64,000 bases of DNA from G963663735 sp963663735. GTDB lineage: Bacteria; Acidobacteriota; UBA6911; RPQK01; JAPXNP01. How positions within the stretch are numbered: the first letter of the stretch is position 1; the number at the start of each line of letters is the position of its first letter. The notes beneath the pieces were generated by a model. It had not been told where the DNA came from. It worked only from the letters and a program-made list of their open reading frames with translations, and did not search any database. Position numbers and translations under genes: made by a program. Positions 22,843 through 32,831 of the stretch are shown here, in pieces. The stretch spans positions 1,116,001 to 1,180,000 of the forward strand of contig CAXXHN010000002.1 of the NCBI GenBank assembly GCA_963663735.2, in the 5' to 3' direction.

Positions 22843-24495
22843 ATGATTGGGATCGTCTGTTTTGACAATGAAAAATCCCTGGTTAAAGAATTTTTCGAAC
22901 TCTTTAAAATCCACTGGGAATTCTACCGGCAAAATACAAAATATGAAGTCGTACTTTCCACCGGGGTGGAAACTGAGATAGTCCCGCCTGATCTACTGCT
23001 CGTTTACAGCAGCAAAACATTAAAAGCTGACACGAGTTCAGGTGTTGAAGGTAATCGCCAAAATACCGGCAGTGTTGAATATGGCAAAAATACCCTGCCC
23101 CTATATGGCGGAATGTTGACGTACCGCTTGCAGCAGAATTCCCATCCCGACACAAAAATCCTACTCGATTGTGTATACACAACCACCATCAACAACCTCC
23201 CAACCATAAGAATCGGATACGATCTTTTCCAGGAAACAGGATTCTTATTAACGAAAGGCCAGCCTGCCAACCGGGCGCTGGTGCCAACCCTGGAACTCCA
23301 TATTTCTATCCTGCGCGAATTAGTGATAACCAACGGAATCCCGATCATTGAGATCCCGCCGGTCCCGTCGGATTACTCTTCCATCACCTGCCTGACGCAC
23401 GACGTGGATTTTGTGAGGATCACTGATCACAAATTTGATTCCACAATGCTCGGATTTGTCTATCGGGCACTTTTCGGTTCTATCCGCGGTATCATGGATG
23501 GAAGGGGAAGCTTTAATAAACTGCTAAAAAACTGGGCCGCGGTCCTGTCCCTTCCTGGAGTATACCTGGGTGTTTGCAAAGATTTTCTGAACAATATCAA
23601 ACGCTATCTCGAACTCGAAAAAGGACTGGTTTCGACATTTTTCCTGATCCCATTCAAAAACTGTCCCGGACACGATTCCAAAACCCGGGGAAGCACTTCG
23701 AGATCCGTGAAGTATGATATCGGGGACATAAAGAAGGAACTGCAGTTAATGCTCGAAGCCGGATGCGAGATAGGTCTGCACGGTATTGACGCCTGGACAG
23801 ATACGGAATACGGGGAAAAGGAACTGCTTCGTATCAAGGATTTTTCCAAAACCGATCAAATCGGAATCCGAATGCACTGGCTTTATTTTGATCAGTTCTC
23901 CCCGGAAAACCTGGAAAAAACAGGTTTCCTGTACGATTCGACCATGGGCTACAATGAAGCAATTGGATTCAAATGCGGAACAGCGCAGGTATTCCGTTTC
24001 ACGGATGCGGATAAGCTATCAGAGTTACCCCTTATCATACAGGATACAGCCCTATTTTATCCTGACCGAATGAACCTGAAAGAGGATGAAGCCTGGATAC
24101 TGGTAAAAAAGGTCATCCAGTCCATTGAGATGTATGGCGGTGTTATTACTATAAACTGGCACCAGAGAAGTTTAGGGCCGGAACGCCAGTGGGGAAATTT
24201 TTATACACAAATTTTAAATTACTTGAAGCAGCGCGAAACCTGGTTCGCGGGCGGGACCGAGGCCGCCAAATGGTTTGCTAAAAGAAAAACAGCTGCCTTT
24301 GTGAAAGTTGAGGTTGTGGACAGGGTTTTCAATGTAGACATTAAAAATCCTGCTGATAAACTTTTACCCGCGATAAAACTCCGGGTTTATAAACCGGTTG
24401 AGAATATAGACAATAATTATATATTGGGAACAATTAAATGGGAGCACTTTGACGTTGAACTGGATAACCGCCCAACCGTAAAGATTCCATTTTAA
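22843..24495 (+). CDS. Polysaccharide deacetylase-like protein, two-domain
   Basis: A 550-residue protein with no signal peptide. The first 180 residues are a separate domain of unknown role that often precedes deacetylase domains in polysaccharide loci (LPLYGGMLTYRLQQ, IRIGYDLFQETGFLLTKGQ). The second part is a NodB-like barrel: the metal motif is LTHDVDF (Asp, Asp), the histidine motif GLHGIDAW, then DSTMGYNEA, and the final catalytic motif INWHQRSL. It may remove N-acetyl groups from a cytoplasmic sugar intermediate. First gene of a + strand run that continues with a glycosyltransferase and WbpB/D/E-like genes. Confidence 0.78.
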   Translation: MIGIVCFDNEKSLVKEFFELFKIHWEFYRQNTKYEVVLSTGVETEIVPPDLLLVYSSKTLKADTSSGVEGNRQNTGSVEYGKNTLPLYGGMLTYRLQQNSHPDTKILLDCVYTTTINNLPTIRIGYDLFQETGFLLTKGQPANRALVPTLELHISILRELVITNGIPIIEIPPVPSDYSSITCLTHDVDFVRITDHKFDSTMLGFVYRALFGSIRGIMDGRGSFNKLLKNWAAVLSLPGVYLGVCKDFLNNIKRYLELEKGLVSTFFLIPFKNCPGHDSKTRGSTSRSVKYDIGDIKKELQLMLEAGCEIGLHGIDAWTDTEYGEKELLRIKDFSKTDQIGIRMHWLYFDQFSPENLEKTGFLYDSTMGYNEAIGFKCGTAQVFRFTDADKLSELPLIIQDTALFYPDRMNLKEDEAWILVKKVIQSIEMYGGVITINWHQRSLGPERQWGNFYTQILNYLKQRETWFAGGTEAAKWFAKRKTAAFVKVEVVDRVFNVDIKNPADKLLPAIKLRVYKPVENIDNNYILGTIKWEHFDVELDNRPTVKIPF

Positions 24496-24544
24496 ATAAA
24501 GCACGAACAGTAGTATCAGAAATTTATTGAAAGGGATTTCCTGG

Positions 24545-25717
24545 ATGAAGAAGCACGTCCTAATGCTGGCCTACACGCTCTATTCCATTGATGCCCGAAT
24601 CAGGCGGGAAGCTGAAACCCTGGTTTCCTATGGATACAGTGTAAAAATCCTCGTTCCCAGGGAGCATGAAAAACCCGAAAATTATAAGCTGGACGGAGTG
24701 GAAGTCCGGGAACTGAATATCGCCAAGTACCAGGGCAAGAGTAATTTCAGCTACCTTCTTTCCTATATCTGGTTTACTTTAGTCGCCTCTTTAACCTGCA
24801 ACAGTTTATTCCTCAGGAAAAAACTGGACGTGATCCATGTCCATAACATGCCAAATTTCCTGGTGTTCGCGGGATTGACCCCCCGTATGTTCGGGATAAA
24901 AATGATCCTGGACACCCATGATTCCATGCCGGAAACCTATTCAGCCAAATTTTCCCATGACAGCAGTTTTACTTTTAAAATCATGTGCTGGGAAGAAAAA
25001 ATATGCTGTAAGCTGGCCAACCGGGTTATCTGCGTGAACCACCCCCAAAAAAATGTACTGGCTGCAAGGGGAATTCCTGAAAAAAAAATCCATGTCATAA
25101 TGAATGTTCCCGATCACGGGAGGTTTAACCTGGAAGAAAAAAGAAAATATCCAGGAAGTGACCCTGAAACCTTCAAACTTGTATACCACGGAACCCAGGC
25201 GCGGAGGCTGGGTGTCGATTTTGTCATTAACGCGGTCGCGAAGCTGGCAGGCACTATACCCGGTTTGAAATTTTATGATTTTGGCGGAGGTGATGACCTG
25301 GATGATTTTATTTTATTGAGTAAAGAGCTGGGCATTGAAAAAGATATTTATTTCAGCAGGAAGAATATCCCGATCGAAAATTTGCCTGAGCTCCTGGCAC
25401 AAATGGATGTGGGAATCGTGGCAAACCGGAAAAACCAGGCTACAGCCTTGATGCTGCCCGTCAAAATGCTTGAATATATTGCTTTTGATATCCCGGTTAT
25501 TGCTCCCAGGCTGAAAACCATCCAGTACTACTTCAATGAAGAGATGGTCACCTTTTTCGAGTCCGAAAATGTTGATTCTCTGGTTAGCGCCATTCTTGAC
25601 CTTTATGAAAATCCTGAAAAAAAAGAAGCTCAAATCCAGGAAGCAAGAAAGTTTATTAACAGGTATGGGTGGAAGAATCATCAATTTGATTTAATTAACC
25701 TTTATAATGAGTTGTGA
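24545..25717 (+). CDS. Family 4 glycosyltransferase
   Basis: A 390-residue GT-B transferase. The N-terminal acceptor domain starts HVLMLAYTLYSIDARIRREA and includes DVIHVHNMPNFL and DTHDSMPE. The C-terminal donor domain includes LVYHGTQARRLGVDFVINAV and the late segment LPVKMLEYIAFDIPVIAP, where the second Glu of the EX7E motif should lie. An earlier in-frame TTG at 24527 exists, but the ATG at 24545 has AAGGGA eight bases upstream and fits the family. It is followed after 13 bases by the WbpB-like gene, suggesting one operon. Confidence 0.88.
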   Translation: MKKHVLMLAYTLYSIDARIRREAETLVSYGYSVKILVPREHEKPENYKLDGVEVRELNIAKYQGKSNFSYLLSYIWFTLVASLTCNSLFLRKKLDVIHVHNMPNFLVFAGLTPRMFGIKMILDTHDSMPETYSAKFSHDSSFTFKIMCWEEKICCKLANRVICVNHPQKNVLAARGIPEKKIHVIMNVPDHGRFNLEEKRKYPGSDPETFKLVYHGTQARRLGVDFVINAVAKLAGTIPGLKFYDFGGGDDLDDFILLSKELGIEKDIYFSRKNIPIENLPELLAQMDVGIVANRKNQATALMLPVKMLEYIAFDIPVIAPRLKTIQYYFNEEMVTFFESENVDSLVSAILDLYENPEKKEAQIQEARKFINRYGWKNHQFDLINLYNEL

Positions 25718-25730
25718 GGAGAAAGTTATT

Positions 25731-26795
25731 ATGGGAAATCTTCGATTTGCCCTGGTAGGCTGCGGCAATATAGCAAAAAAGCATGCCCATGTAATTAAGA
25801 ATTACCTGGATAATGCTGAACTGCGCTGTTTTTGTGATGTTTCAAAGGAGAAGGCTCAGAAATATGCTGATGACCATCAGCTTGATGCTTTTTCAGATGT
25901 CCGAACGATGATGGAAACCATCGGAGATGAGATAGACGTCATAAGTATCCTGACACCCAGCGGCATTCACTACCAGAACGTAGCTGAGCTGGTGAAATAC
26001 GGGAAACCCCTGATAGTCGAAAAACCCATTGCCCTCCGGCTCAAGGAAGCTGATGAAATCCTCAGGATCTGTGACGAAAACAACGTAAAAATATTTGTTG
26101 TTCACCAGAATCGCTATAACCTTCCCGTGGTAAAGGCTCGTGAGGCTTTCGACCAGGGGCGTTTCGGAAAGCTGGTCATGGGAACCGTCCGGCTGCGCTG
26201 GCGCAGAGACCAAAAATATTATGATTCCTCCAGCTGGAGGGGAACCTGGGCCTACGATGGAGGCGTTTTCACCAACCAGGCCAGCCATCATATCGATATG
26301 CTGACCTGGTTCATGGGCGGAGTGGAAAGCGTCATAGCTGTCGGAACAACCCGGTTGTCCAAAATCGAATGTGAAGATACAGGCGCGGCTATCCTTAAAT
26401 TTTCTAATGGAGCCATCGGGGTTATTGAAGTAACCACCGCCACCCGCCCCAGGGACCTGGAAGGATCCATCAGCATCCTCGGAGAAAAAGGAAGTGTGGT
26501 TATCGGCGGATTTTTCATGAATGAACTGACCACCTGGGATTTTGAAGAACCGCGGCCCGGGGACGAAAAAATATTTGAAGAATACGGGAAGAACCCCGAA
26601 GGCTGGGCCTATAACCTGGGCGAGTACCTGAAGGGAGCCCTCAAATCCCTGGAAGAGAATAAAGCCGGACTGGTGGATGGGCTGGAAGGAAGAAAATCAC
26701 TGGAACTCATTTCTGCCATTTATGAATCAATTGAAACCGGGAAGGAAATCTCCCTGCGTTTCAATCCCAAGCAATGTAAACTAGGTGTGTTATGA
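25731..26795 (+). CDS. WbpB/WlbA-like sugar dehydrogenase (Gfo/Idh/MocA), set 1
   Basis: A 354-residue NAD-dependent oxidoreductase. The Rossmann motif is FALVGCGNIAKKHAHVI at the N-terminus; the conserved EKPIALRLKEADEIL contains the catalytic-site Lys-Pro, and HHIDMLTWFMGG is the usual substrate-side helix. WbpB/WlbA oxidises the 3-OH of UDP-GlcNAcA so that an amine can be added. I start at the ATG at 25731, preceded by GAGGAG; an ATG at 25707 overlaps the previous gene. Its ATGA junction with the acetyltransferase, followed by the aminotransferase, reproduces the wbpB-wbpD-wbpE gene set. Confidence 0.85.
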   Translation: MGNLRFALVGCGNIAKKHAHVIKNYLDNAELRCFCDVSKEKAQKYADDHQLDAFSDVRTMMETIGDEIDVISILTPSGIHYQNVAELVKYGKPLIVEKPIALRLKEADEILRICDENNVKIFVVHQNRYNLPVVKAREAFDQGRFGKLVMGTVRLRWRRDQKYYDSSSWRGTWAYDGGVFTNQASHHIDMLTWFMGGVESVIAVGTTRLSKIECEDTGAAILKFSNGAIGVIEVTTATRPRDLEGSISILGEKGSVVIGGFFMNELTTWDFEEPRPGDEKIFEEYGKNPEGWAYNLGEYLKGALKSLEENKAGLVDGLEGRKSLELISAIYESIETGKEISLRFNPKQCKLGVL

Positions 26796-27397
26796 AAGAA
26801 AACTTCCGAATCTTCAAGGGCGTGCTGCTGGGAAAAGGAACAACTGTAGAAGACTATTGTGTTTTAGGGTCCCCTCCCCGGGGAAAAGTAGACGGCGAAT
26901 GCGAGACCATCATCGGTGAAGGCTCAACCATTCGTACCCACACTGTAATTTATGCCGGAAACAAAATCGGCAAAAACTTTCAGACCGGCAACAAGGTCAA
27001 TATCAGAGAGTTTAATGAAATCGGTGACAGCGTCAGTATCGGTACCCTGACCGTAATTGAACACCACGTCTCCATCGCTGACAATGTTCGCATCCACAGC
27101 CAGGTTTTCATACCGGAATACAGCGTCTTGGAAGAGGGCGCCTGGATCGGCCCCAATGTTGTGTTCACCAACGCCCTCTACCCGCTTTCGCCCAACGTAA
27201 AAGACAGCCTCGTAGGGCCTACTATAAAAAAAAGGGCTAAAATCGGGGCAAACAGCACCCTGTTACCCGGGGTGATCATCGGAGAGAATGCCCTGGTGGG
27301 AGCTGGTTCCGTAGTGACCAGGGACGTGCCGGCTGGAGCCGTAGTCGTGGGGAACCCGGCTAAAATTGTTAACACCATATCAGATTTGCCGTATTAG
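26792..27397 (+). CDS. WbpD-like sugar N-acetyltransferase (hexapeptide repeat), set 1
   Basis: A 201-residue left-handed beta-helix acyltransferase with hexapeptide repeats (IIGEGSTIRTHTVIYAGNKI, IGTLTVIEHHVSIADNVRIH) and the C-terminal LLPGVIIGENALVGAGSVVT segment before the closing VVVGNPAKIV. The likely catalytic His is in IEHHVSI. In the WbpB/E/D pathway it acetylates the new 3-amino group of the UDP sugar, giving a 2,3-diacetamido-2,3-dideoxy sugar. It overlaps the upstream oxidoreductase gene by four bases. Confidence 0.85.
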   Translation: MKENFRIFKGVLLGKGTTVEDYCVLGSPPRGKVDGECETIIGEGSTIRTHTVIYAGNKIGKNFQTGNKVNIREFNEIGDSVSIGTLTVIEHHVSIADNVRIHSQVFIPEYSVLEEGAWIGPNVVFTNALYPLSPNVKDSLVGPTIKKRAKIGANSTLLPGVIIGENALVGAGSVVTRDVPAGAVVVGNPAKIVNTISDLPY

Positions 27398-27427
27398 GAT
27401 CAGTCAAAGTCTGAGGAGAATTAAAAC

Positions 27428-28537
27428 ATGAATATCCCTTTTGTTGACCTTAAAGCCCAATATAACTCTATTAAACCTGAAATCGACCAGGCAATGGCTG
27501 ATATCCTCGCTAAAACCGCCTTTATCGGCGGCGGAGCGGTTAAATCATTTGAAGAGAATTTCGCGAAGTTTTGTGGAGTTGATTACTGTGTCGGCGTGGG
27601 AAACGGCACCGACGCCCTGTTTATCGCGCTTAAAGCCCTGGGAATCGGGGTCGGGGACGAAGTAATAACAGCTGCCAACAGTTTTATTGCCACATCCGAA
27701 GCCATAACCGCTACCGGCGCGAAAGTAGTATTTGTCGACATTAATCCCAGGACCTATAACATCGCGACCGGCCAGATCGAAGACAAAGTCACTTCCAGGA
27801 CCAAAGCTATAATTCCCGTACACCTTTTCGGGCAGCCGGTTGATATGGATCCCATAATCAAACTAGCTAAAAAACATAGCTTGAAAATTGTTGAGGATGC
27901 GGCGCAGGCCCATGCCGGGGTTTACAAGGGGCGGACAGTCGGTTCGATGGGTGATGTGGCCTGTTTCAGTTTTTACCCGGGGAAGAACCTTGGCGCCTAC
28001 GGTGATGCCGGTGCTATTGTCACCAATAACGAGGAACTGGCTCTCCGGGCCAGGATGATCGCCAACCATGGACGGACTGAAAAGTACAACCACGAACTGG
28101 AAGGTGTAAACAGCCGCATGGACGGATTCCAGGGAGCCATCCTGGGAGTGAAGCTCCAACATCTCTCGGATTGGACCGAAAACAGGCGCAGAAACGCTTA
28201 TCTGTACAACAAGTATCTCAAGGGCACTGGTCTTGTTACTCCTGAAGAAATAGCTGATGTCAAAGCTGTATATCATCTATACGTGGTTCGTGTGGACAGT
28301 GACAAACGGGAGTCCTTCCAGGCCTTCCTGAAATCAAAAGGCATTGCTACCGGGATCCACTACCCGATCGCCCTTCCCAACCTGACAGCATACAAGTACC
28401 TGGGGCATACTGAGAACGATTTCCCTGAAGCTTCCAGGGCCTCTCATGAAATAGTGTCCCTCCCCATGTTCCCGGAACTCCATGAAGAACAGATTGCTTA
28501 TCTGGCTGAACAGGCGAAGGAATTTCAGTCTAAATGA
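27428..28537 (+). CDS. WbpE-like sugar aminotransferase (DegT/DnrJ/EryC1), set 1
   Basis: A 369-residue PLP-dependent sugar aminotransferase. It opens IPFVDLKAQYNSIKPEID, has the glycine loop GVGNGTDALFIALKALG, the cofactor Asp in VEDAAQAHAG, and the PLP lysine Lys186 in SFYPGKNLGAYGDAGA, one residue from Lys185 of WbpE. It transfers an amine to the 3-keto UDP sugar made by the WbpB-like enzyme. GAGGAG before the ATG supports the start. Third gene of set 1; a paralogous set lies at 52.4-55.6 kb. Confidence 0.9.
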   Translation: MNIPFVDLKAQYNSIKPEIDQAMADILAKTAFIGGGAVKSFEENFAKFCGVDYCVGVGNGTDALFIALKALGIGVGDEVITAANSFIATSEAITATGAKVVFVDINPRTYNIATGQIEDKVTSRTKAIIPVHLFGQPVDMDPIIKLAKKHSLKIVEDAAQAHAGVYKGRTVGSMGDVACFSFYPGKNLGAYGDAGAIVTNNEELALRARMIANHGRTEKYNHELEGVNSRMDGFQGAILGVKLQHLSDWTENRRRNAYLYNKYLKGTGLVTPEEIADVKAVYHLYVVRVDSDKRESFQAFLKSKGIATGIHYPIALPNLTAYKYLGHTENDFPEASRASHEIVSLPMFPELHEEQIAYLAEQAKEFQSK

Positions 28538-28629
28538 ATGCTCTCAGTCAATGTCGTTTAAAAAAGGATGAATGCGGAACTAAAATTTCCTGTTTGTCGC
28601 CAAATAAATATGAGAGGAGATAGATTTCT

Positions 28630-29538
28630 TTGCAATTACAAAGTGATAACATTTCGATTTGTGTCTGCACTTATAAAAGAGCAGAAATGTTATCAAGGGT
28701 TATTGAAGGAATTCTTGGGCAGATAACTGAAGATAATTTCACTTTCGAAATTATTATTATAGACAATGATTCAAGGCATTCAGCAAAGGAATTGGTTGAG
28801 GAATTCCAGCAAAAATCTTCCGTAACGATCATCTATGACTGCGAACCGGAACAAAATATCTCACTTGCCCGGAACAGGGCAATAGCAAATGCGAATGGGA
28901 ATATCATTGTGTTTATCGACGATGATGAATTCCCTGAAAAAAGATGGCTATTGGATCTCTATTTGGCAAAAAATACATTCATTGTTGATGGAGTCCTTGG
29001 TCCCGTAATACCGTATTTCAAAAACACTCCTCCAAAATGGCTTATCAGAAGTGGCCTATGCAACAGAACTACTTTTAAAACCGGAACTATTTTGAGGGAT
29101 TCAAAATATATGAGAACAGGAAATGTTCTATTTGCAAAAGAGATTCTTAACAGTACTGAAATTCCCTTTAATATAAAACACGGTTTGACTGGAGGGGAGG
29201 ACGGGAATTTTTTTGAATATATGCTTAACAAGGGCTACCTATTTGTATGGTGTAATGAGGCGAAGGTACATGAGGAGGTTCCTGAAAATCGTCAAACTCT
29301 TGGATACTTTATACGCCGCGCTTTTATTCAGGGAGTAACTTCTGCTGACCAGCAAGCTTTGATTAGTACAGGCACCTTCAAATCCATAATAGCTGTTTTT
29401 GTATATACACTGGGTCTTCCGTTTTTATTACTCCTGGGATACCACCATTTTGCAAAGTATTTAGTAAAAGACTGTGACCATATTGCTAAAATTCTCGCTC
29501 ATTGCGGGATTAAGCTGGCTCGGATAAGAACATTCTAA
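28630..29538 (+). CDS. Family 2 glycosyltransferase
   Basis: A 302-residue GT-A transferase. It starts ISICVCTYKRAEMLSRVIEG, followed by IIIDNDSRHSAKE and the metal motif VFIDDDEFPEKRW. The start is a TTG at 28630 with GAGAGGAG nine bases upstream; the next ATG falls after the first strand of the fold and cannot be right. The C-terminus has a membrane-associated helix (AVFVYTLGLPFLLLLGYHHF). From here to about 32 kb the sequence is visibly richer in AT than its neighbours, which hints at separate acquisition. Confidence 0.87.
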   Translation: MQLQSDNISICVCTYKRAEMLSRVIEGILGQITEDNFTFEIIIIDNDSRHSAKELVEEFQQKSSVTIIYDCEPEQNISLARNRAIANANGNIIVFIDDDEFPEKRWLLDLYLAKNTFIVDGVLGPVIPYFKNTPPKWLIRSGLCNRTTFKTGTILRDSKYMRTGNVLFAKEILNSTEIPFNIKHGLTGGEDGNFFEYMLNKGYLFVWCNEAKVHEEVPENRQTLGYFIRRAFIQGVTSADQQALISTGTFKSIIAVFVYTLGLPFLLLLGYHHFAKYLVKDCDHIAKILAHCGIKLARIRTF

Positions 29539-29589
29539 TATTTCATTTAAAGTTAAATTTTCACCATCTTAAATTTTTTAAAATTAGTA

Positions 29590-30642
29590 ATGAAAGAAAT
29601 CGATCCAAATTTTTCAGTTGAATTCTCTCATTTTGAAGAGAACGAATGGGAAAAAATAGTATCCCAGCTTCAGGATTCCAACCTTTATCAAACCTCTTCC
29701 TATGATCAGGTTAGATATGGGAAAAAACAAGTTTCACAGATGCTGATAAAACGAAGAATCAAGGTAGTTTCAGCTGCTCAAGTGAGAATTGTTCGAGTAC
29801 CAATATTAGGATATGGAATCGCGTATGTTTTCTGGGGTCCAATGTGGCACCCTTTTGGAGAAGAAAAAAATCCAGAGATTTTTCGCCAGTCAATACGAGC
29901 GCTTCGAAATGAATTTTCATTAAGACAAGGACTGGTTGTTCGCATTTTCCCGAAGGTATATAAAATCGAAGATGAAAATTTGATCGAGATTCTTAAAGAA
30001 GAGGGATACAGTCCATACCATAGCAGTGACATTAACCGAACCCTAATTTTGCCACTAGAACCTTCCCTTCCTGATTTAAGAGCTTCTCTGATTCAAAAAT
30101 GGAGAAACTGTCTTAACCGTTCTAAAAAGAACAATTTAACTCTGATAGTTGGAGAGGATGAAACTCTATTTGACCAGTTGAACGACGTATACAAGGAAAT
30201 GGCAATGCGAAAGGGCCTTCGTCAATCCGATAATATAAATTACTTGAAAAAGGTTCAGAGTAAACTTCCTCCCAGTGAAAAATTGAAGGTCTATCTTTGC
30301 CTCTCAGACAATGAAATTTGTGCCGGCTCGATTTTTTCAGCAATCGGAACCACTGGTGTATATCTGGTGGGGGCCACCAGTGCCAAAGGCATGAAAACAA
30401 ATGGTTCCTATTTGATTCAATGGGCTTATGTTAAATGGCTGAAAGAGAATGGGTTCAGTTATTATGACCTGAATGGGATAAACCCCGAGGCCAATCCAGG
30501 GACTTACCGGTTCAAACGTGGTCTCGCTGGAAAACAAGGTAAAGAAGTCGAGTTTTTGGGTAAGTTTCAGACTTATGATAATAAAATTAGTTTTACTATC
30601 ATAAGTATGGTTGAATATATTTTTAAAAAATACAAAACATAA
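29590..30642 (+). CDS. FemAB-like GNAT transferase
   Basis: A 350-residue protein of the FemAB/peptidoglycan-bridge family with two GNAT-like halves. Recognisable parts are LYQTSSYDQVRYGKKQ at the start, FWGPMWHPFG, the RKCRNCL-type helix (here WRNCLNRSKKN) and the typical C-terminal YYDLNGINPEANPGTYRFKR. FemAB proteins transfer amino acids from aminoacyl-tRNA; homologues in exopolysaccharide loci may aminoacylate a sugar, but this is not proven. One of three such genes in the window (also 34523 and 49478). Low-GC region. Confidence 0.82.
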   Translation: MKEIDPNFSVEFSHFEENEWEKIVSQLQDSNLYQTSSYDQVRYGKKQVSQMLIKRRIKVVSAAQVRIVRVPILGYGIAYVFWGPMWHPFGEEKNPEIFRQSIRALRNEFSLRQGLVVRIFPKVYKIEDENLIEILKEEGYSPYHSSDINRTLILPLEPSLPDLRASLIQKWRNCLNRSKKNNLTLIVGEDETLFDQLNDVYKEMAMRKGLRQSDNINYLKKVQSKLPPSEKLKVYLCLSDNEICAGSIFSAIGTTGVYLVGATSAKGMKTNGSYLIQWAYVKWLKENGFSYYDLNGINPEANPGTYRFKRGLAGKQGKEVEFLGKFQTYDNKISFTIISMVEYIFKKYKT

Positions 30643-30791
30643 TTCAGCAGCTCATAGTCCTTAGATCAATATTATAATGAAGTTGAACTTTCTTAACATA
30701 GATTAAAAATCTCCACTCTTTTACAAAATTTAAATTTTCAAACTTGACTTCGGGAAAAATAAAATTATAACAAGCAATGAGATAGAATCAC

Positions 30792-31796
30792 ATGATCGAT
30801 AAAAGAGACGAAGTTTTCGATTTTATTAAAGGAATTCTAGTAATTGGAATGGTGATCTATCATAGCTTTAATTATTTCACTTTAAATTACTCTCTTGTTT
30901 TTGAATATTTCTCTTTTGTTGCGCGAGGATTTATTCTTATATCTGGTTTCATATGTGGTGCGATATATTATCAAAAGTATCAAGAGAATCGACAATATGT
31001 ATTGCGAAGACTCCCAATAAGATTTTTGAAGCTTATTGCTATTTTTTTAGTAATTAACATTGGAATTGGGATCATTAGTGGAAAAATTGGCTTTGGAAAC
31101 AATAATGCCGAGATCTCTTTCGTTGACTGGGCCATGACTGTTTTCTTGCATGGCAGTCCATATACTTCGAACTTTGAAATACTGGTGCCCATCGCATACG
31201 TTTTAATCGTCGCCCCTCTTTTTTTCCAAAACATAGGATTTAAATCAAATCTCATTTATGTGATACTACTTGCCTATATAATAATTTCATTACTCAAAAT
31301 CGATTTAGGATACAATTTACATTGCTTCCTAATCGGAATCGGTGGCATCAGCATAGGACTTATTTATAATCGCATTTATAGATTTATTAATAACAAATAT
31401 TTTCAGATTGCAGCGACAATTTCTATATTTATTATTTATGCGATTCTGATCCCAGAAGGATTTAGCATAAGACAAAATATCTTTGTCGTTTTTGTGCATA
31501 TCTGTATAGTTATTATCAACCTGTATTCACTTGGTAGATTACTTGATTTAAAAGGTTTTTTCCCGAGTCAAGTTACCTTAATTGGCAGATATTCTCTTAT
31601 GCTTTACATTGGCCAAATTATTTTATTACGTTTATTGCGGGTTGCATTAGGAACTACTTTTTTATTAATGGACAAGGAATTGTGGATAATTATTATCGCA
31701 GTAAACATAGCTATGGTATTTTTTGCACTCTTAGTTGAAAAAATTCGGAAAAAGAGCAGAAATATAGAAAGATTATATCGGTTGATTTTTGCCTAA
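30792..31796 (+). CDS. Membrane acyltransferase (acyltransferase-3-like)
   Basis: A 334-residue integral membrane protein with about ten helices. It opens EVFDFIKGILVIGMVIYHSF, matching the R/D-x-x-KG...H signature of acyltransferase family 3, where the His is catalytic (His20 here). A late QVTLIGRYSLMLYIGQ segment also fits. These enzymes O-acetylate sugars of surface polysaccharides. It is the most AT-rich gene of the region. It ends convergently with the deacetylase gene at 31979. Confidence 0.7.
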   Translation: MIDKRDEVFDFIKGILVIGMVIYHSFNYFTLNYSLVFEYFSFVARGFILISGFICGAIYYQKYQENRQYVLRRLPIRFLKLIAIFLVINIGIGIISGKIGFGNNNAEISFVDWAMTVFLHGSPYTSNFEILVPIAYVLIVAPLFFQNIGFKSNLIYVILLAYIIISLLKIDLGYNLHCFLIGIGGISIGLIYNRIYRFINNKYFQIAATISIFIIYAILIPEGFSIRQNIFVVFVHICIVIINLYSLGRLLDLKGFFPSQVTLIGRYSLMLYIGQIILLRLLRVALGTTFLLMDKELWIIIIAVNIAMVFFALLVEKIRKKSRNIERLYRLIFA

Positions 31797-31978
31797 AAAA
31801 TTTTCAAAATTAGATCTGCTTTATCCTCTGGATATTTCAGAGGATCCAACTGCGAATCCTCCCATTTAAAGAAAGATTTGCTGGGGCAAGAAACTCTATC
31901 CTCTTTTTCAAATTGACAGTGTTTTATTCTTCTCTTTAATATTTATTAAATCAAATAAGCTACGCTAGTTGAAAATTT

Positions 31979-32713
31979 TTAAGACTGCTCCTCAAAATTT
32001 GTCAGTTTCGTATTTCCAAGTAATTTTTTGAAGTCTTTGCCAATCAGAAATGCCAGTTCATGCTCCCGTCCCGGATGCACCTCAAGTTCAAATAGACACT
32101 GCGAAGCAATTTGAAAGTATGCTCTCAACCTCTGCTTATCCTCAACAGGTTCAATCGAATTAAAATATTCAGTAATTCGGTACTTCCTACTAAGCCATGT
32201 GTCAATGGTTTTTCGATAAGCCCATTTCATATACCCTTTGGATCCAGGGTGAAAAGTGAAATTACGCCGGACCCAGGAGGAATGAGGATAAGTGCAGTCA
32301 AACAGGGCGTTTGCGCATAAATGCATATGGTGATGGCCATCAATATGGGATGGTGGTCTTTTCAAAAGACGAATGAATTCATTCATCTGAGCAGTGTAAA
32401 GAATTTTAAACTGCTTAGTAAGCACCGGATTGTATAACAGTTGGGAAAGCTTATTCTTGAGTAGATAGCTGCTGACTGTTTCCTGAACCTTCACTAGTCC
32501 AGGATCCACCTTCCTCCCGGTCATGGGGGCTGTAAAATTCAAATGTATCCCGGTATCTAAACCTGATACTAACGCCTGTTCCGCGGCAAACTCTGTGTCC
32601 TCCATAAAGACCATCAGGCTGGCGGATGTAACAGCGCCCACATTGAATGCAATCAAGGTATGTTGTGTGGCTTGACGAGTAGCACCATAATCATCTGCGT
32701 TTACGATCAGCAT
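31979..32713 (-). CDS. ChbG/HpnK (YdjC) family carbohydrate deacetylase
   Basis: A 244-residue metal-dependent deacetylase. It begins LIVNADDYGATRQ, whose Asp-Asp pair binds metal, followed by GIHLNFT (His) and the strongly conserved SHIDGHHHMHL motif; VHPGREHE closes the active site. YdjC-family enzymes remove N-acetyl groups from chitobiose or lipid-linked sugars. It is unrelated in fold family to the NodB-type deacetylases of this locus, so the glycan may be deacetylated by several routes. A short hairpin at 31823-31845 (ATCCTCTG/CAGAGGAT) lies between it and the convergent acyltransferase gene. Confidence 0.88.
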   Translation of the reverse strand: MLIVNADDYGATRQATQHTLIAFNVGAVTSASLMVFMEDTEFAAEQALVSGLDTGIHLNFTAPMTGRKVDPGLVKVQETVSSYLLKNKLSQLLYNPVLTKQFKILYTAQMNEFIRLLKRPPSHIDGHHHMHLCANALFDCTYPHSSWVRRNFTFHPGSKGYMKWAYRKTIDTWLSRKYRITEYFNSIEPVEDKQRLRAYFQIASQCLFELEVHPGREHELAFLIGKDFKKLLGNTKLTNFEEQS

Positions 32714-32831
32714 TGTTGTTTTCTATTACAACGTCAGGGTGTTGTCAAGCCAAGCGGCAGAGGTCGGCTAGACACAACAATGCCTTCGGAGACAGCAAAA
32801 AATAATATTATCCCCTTCATTAAGAGTACGT

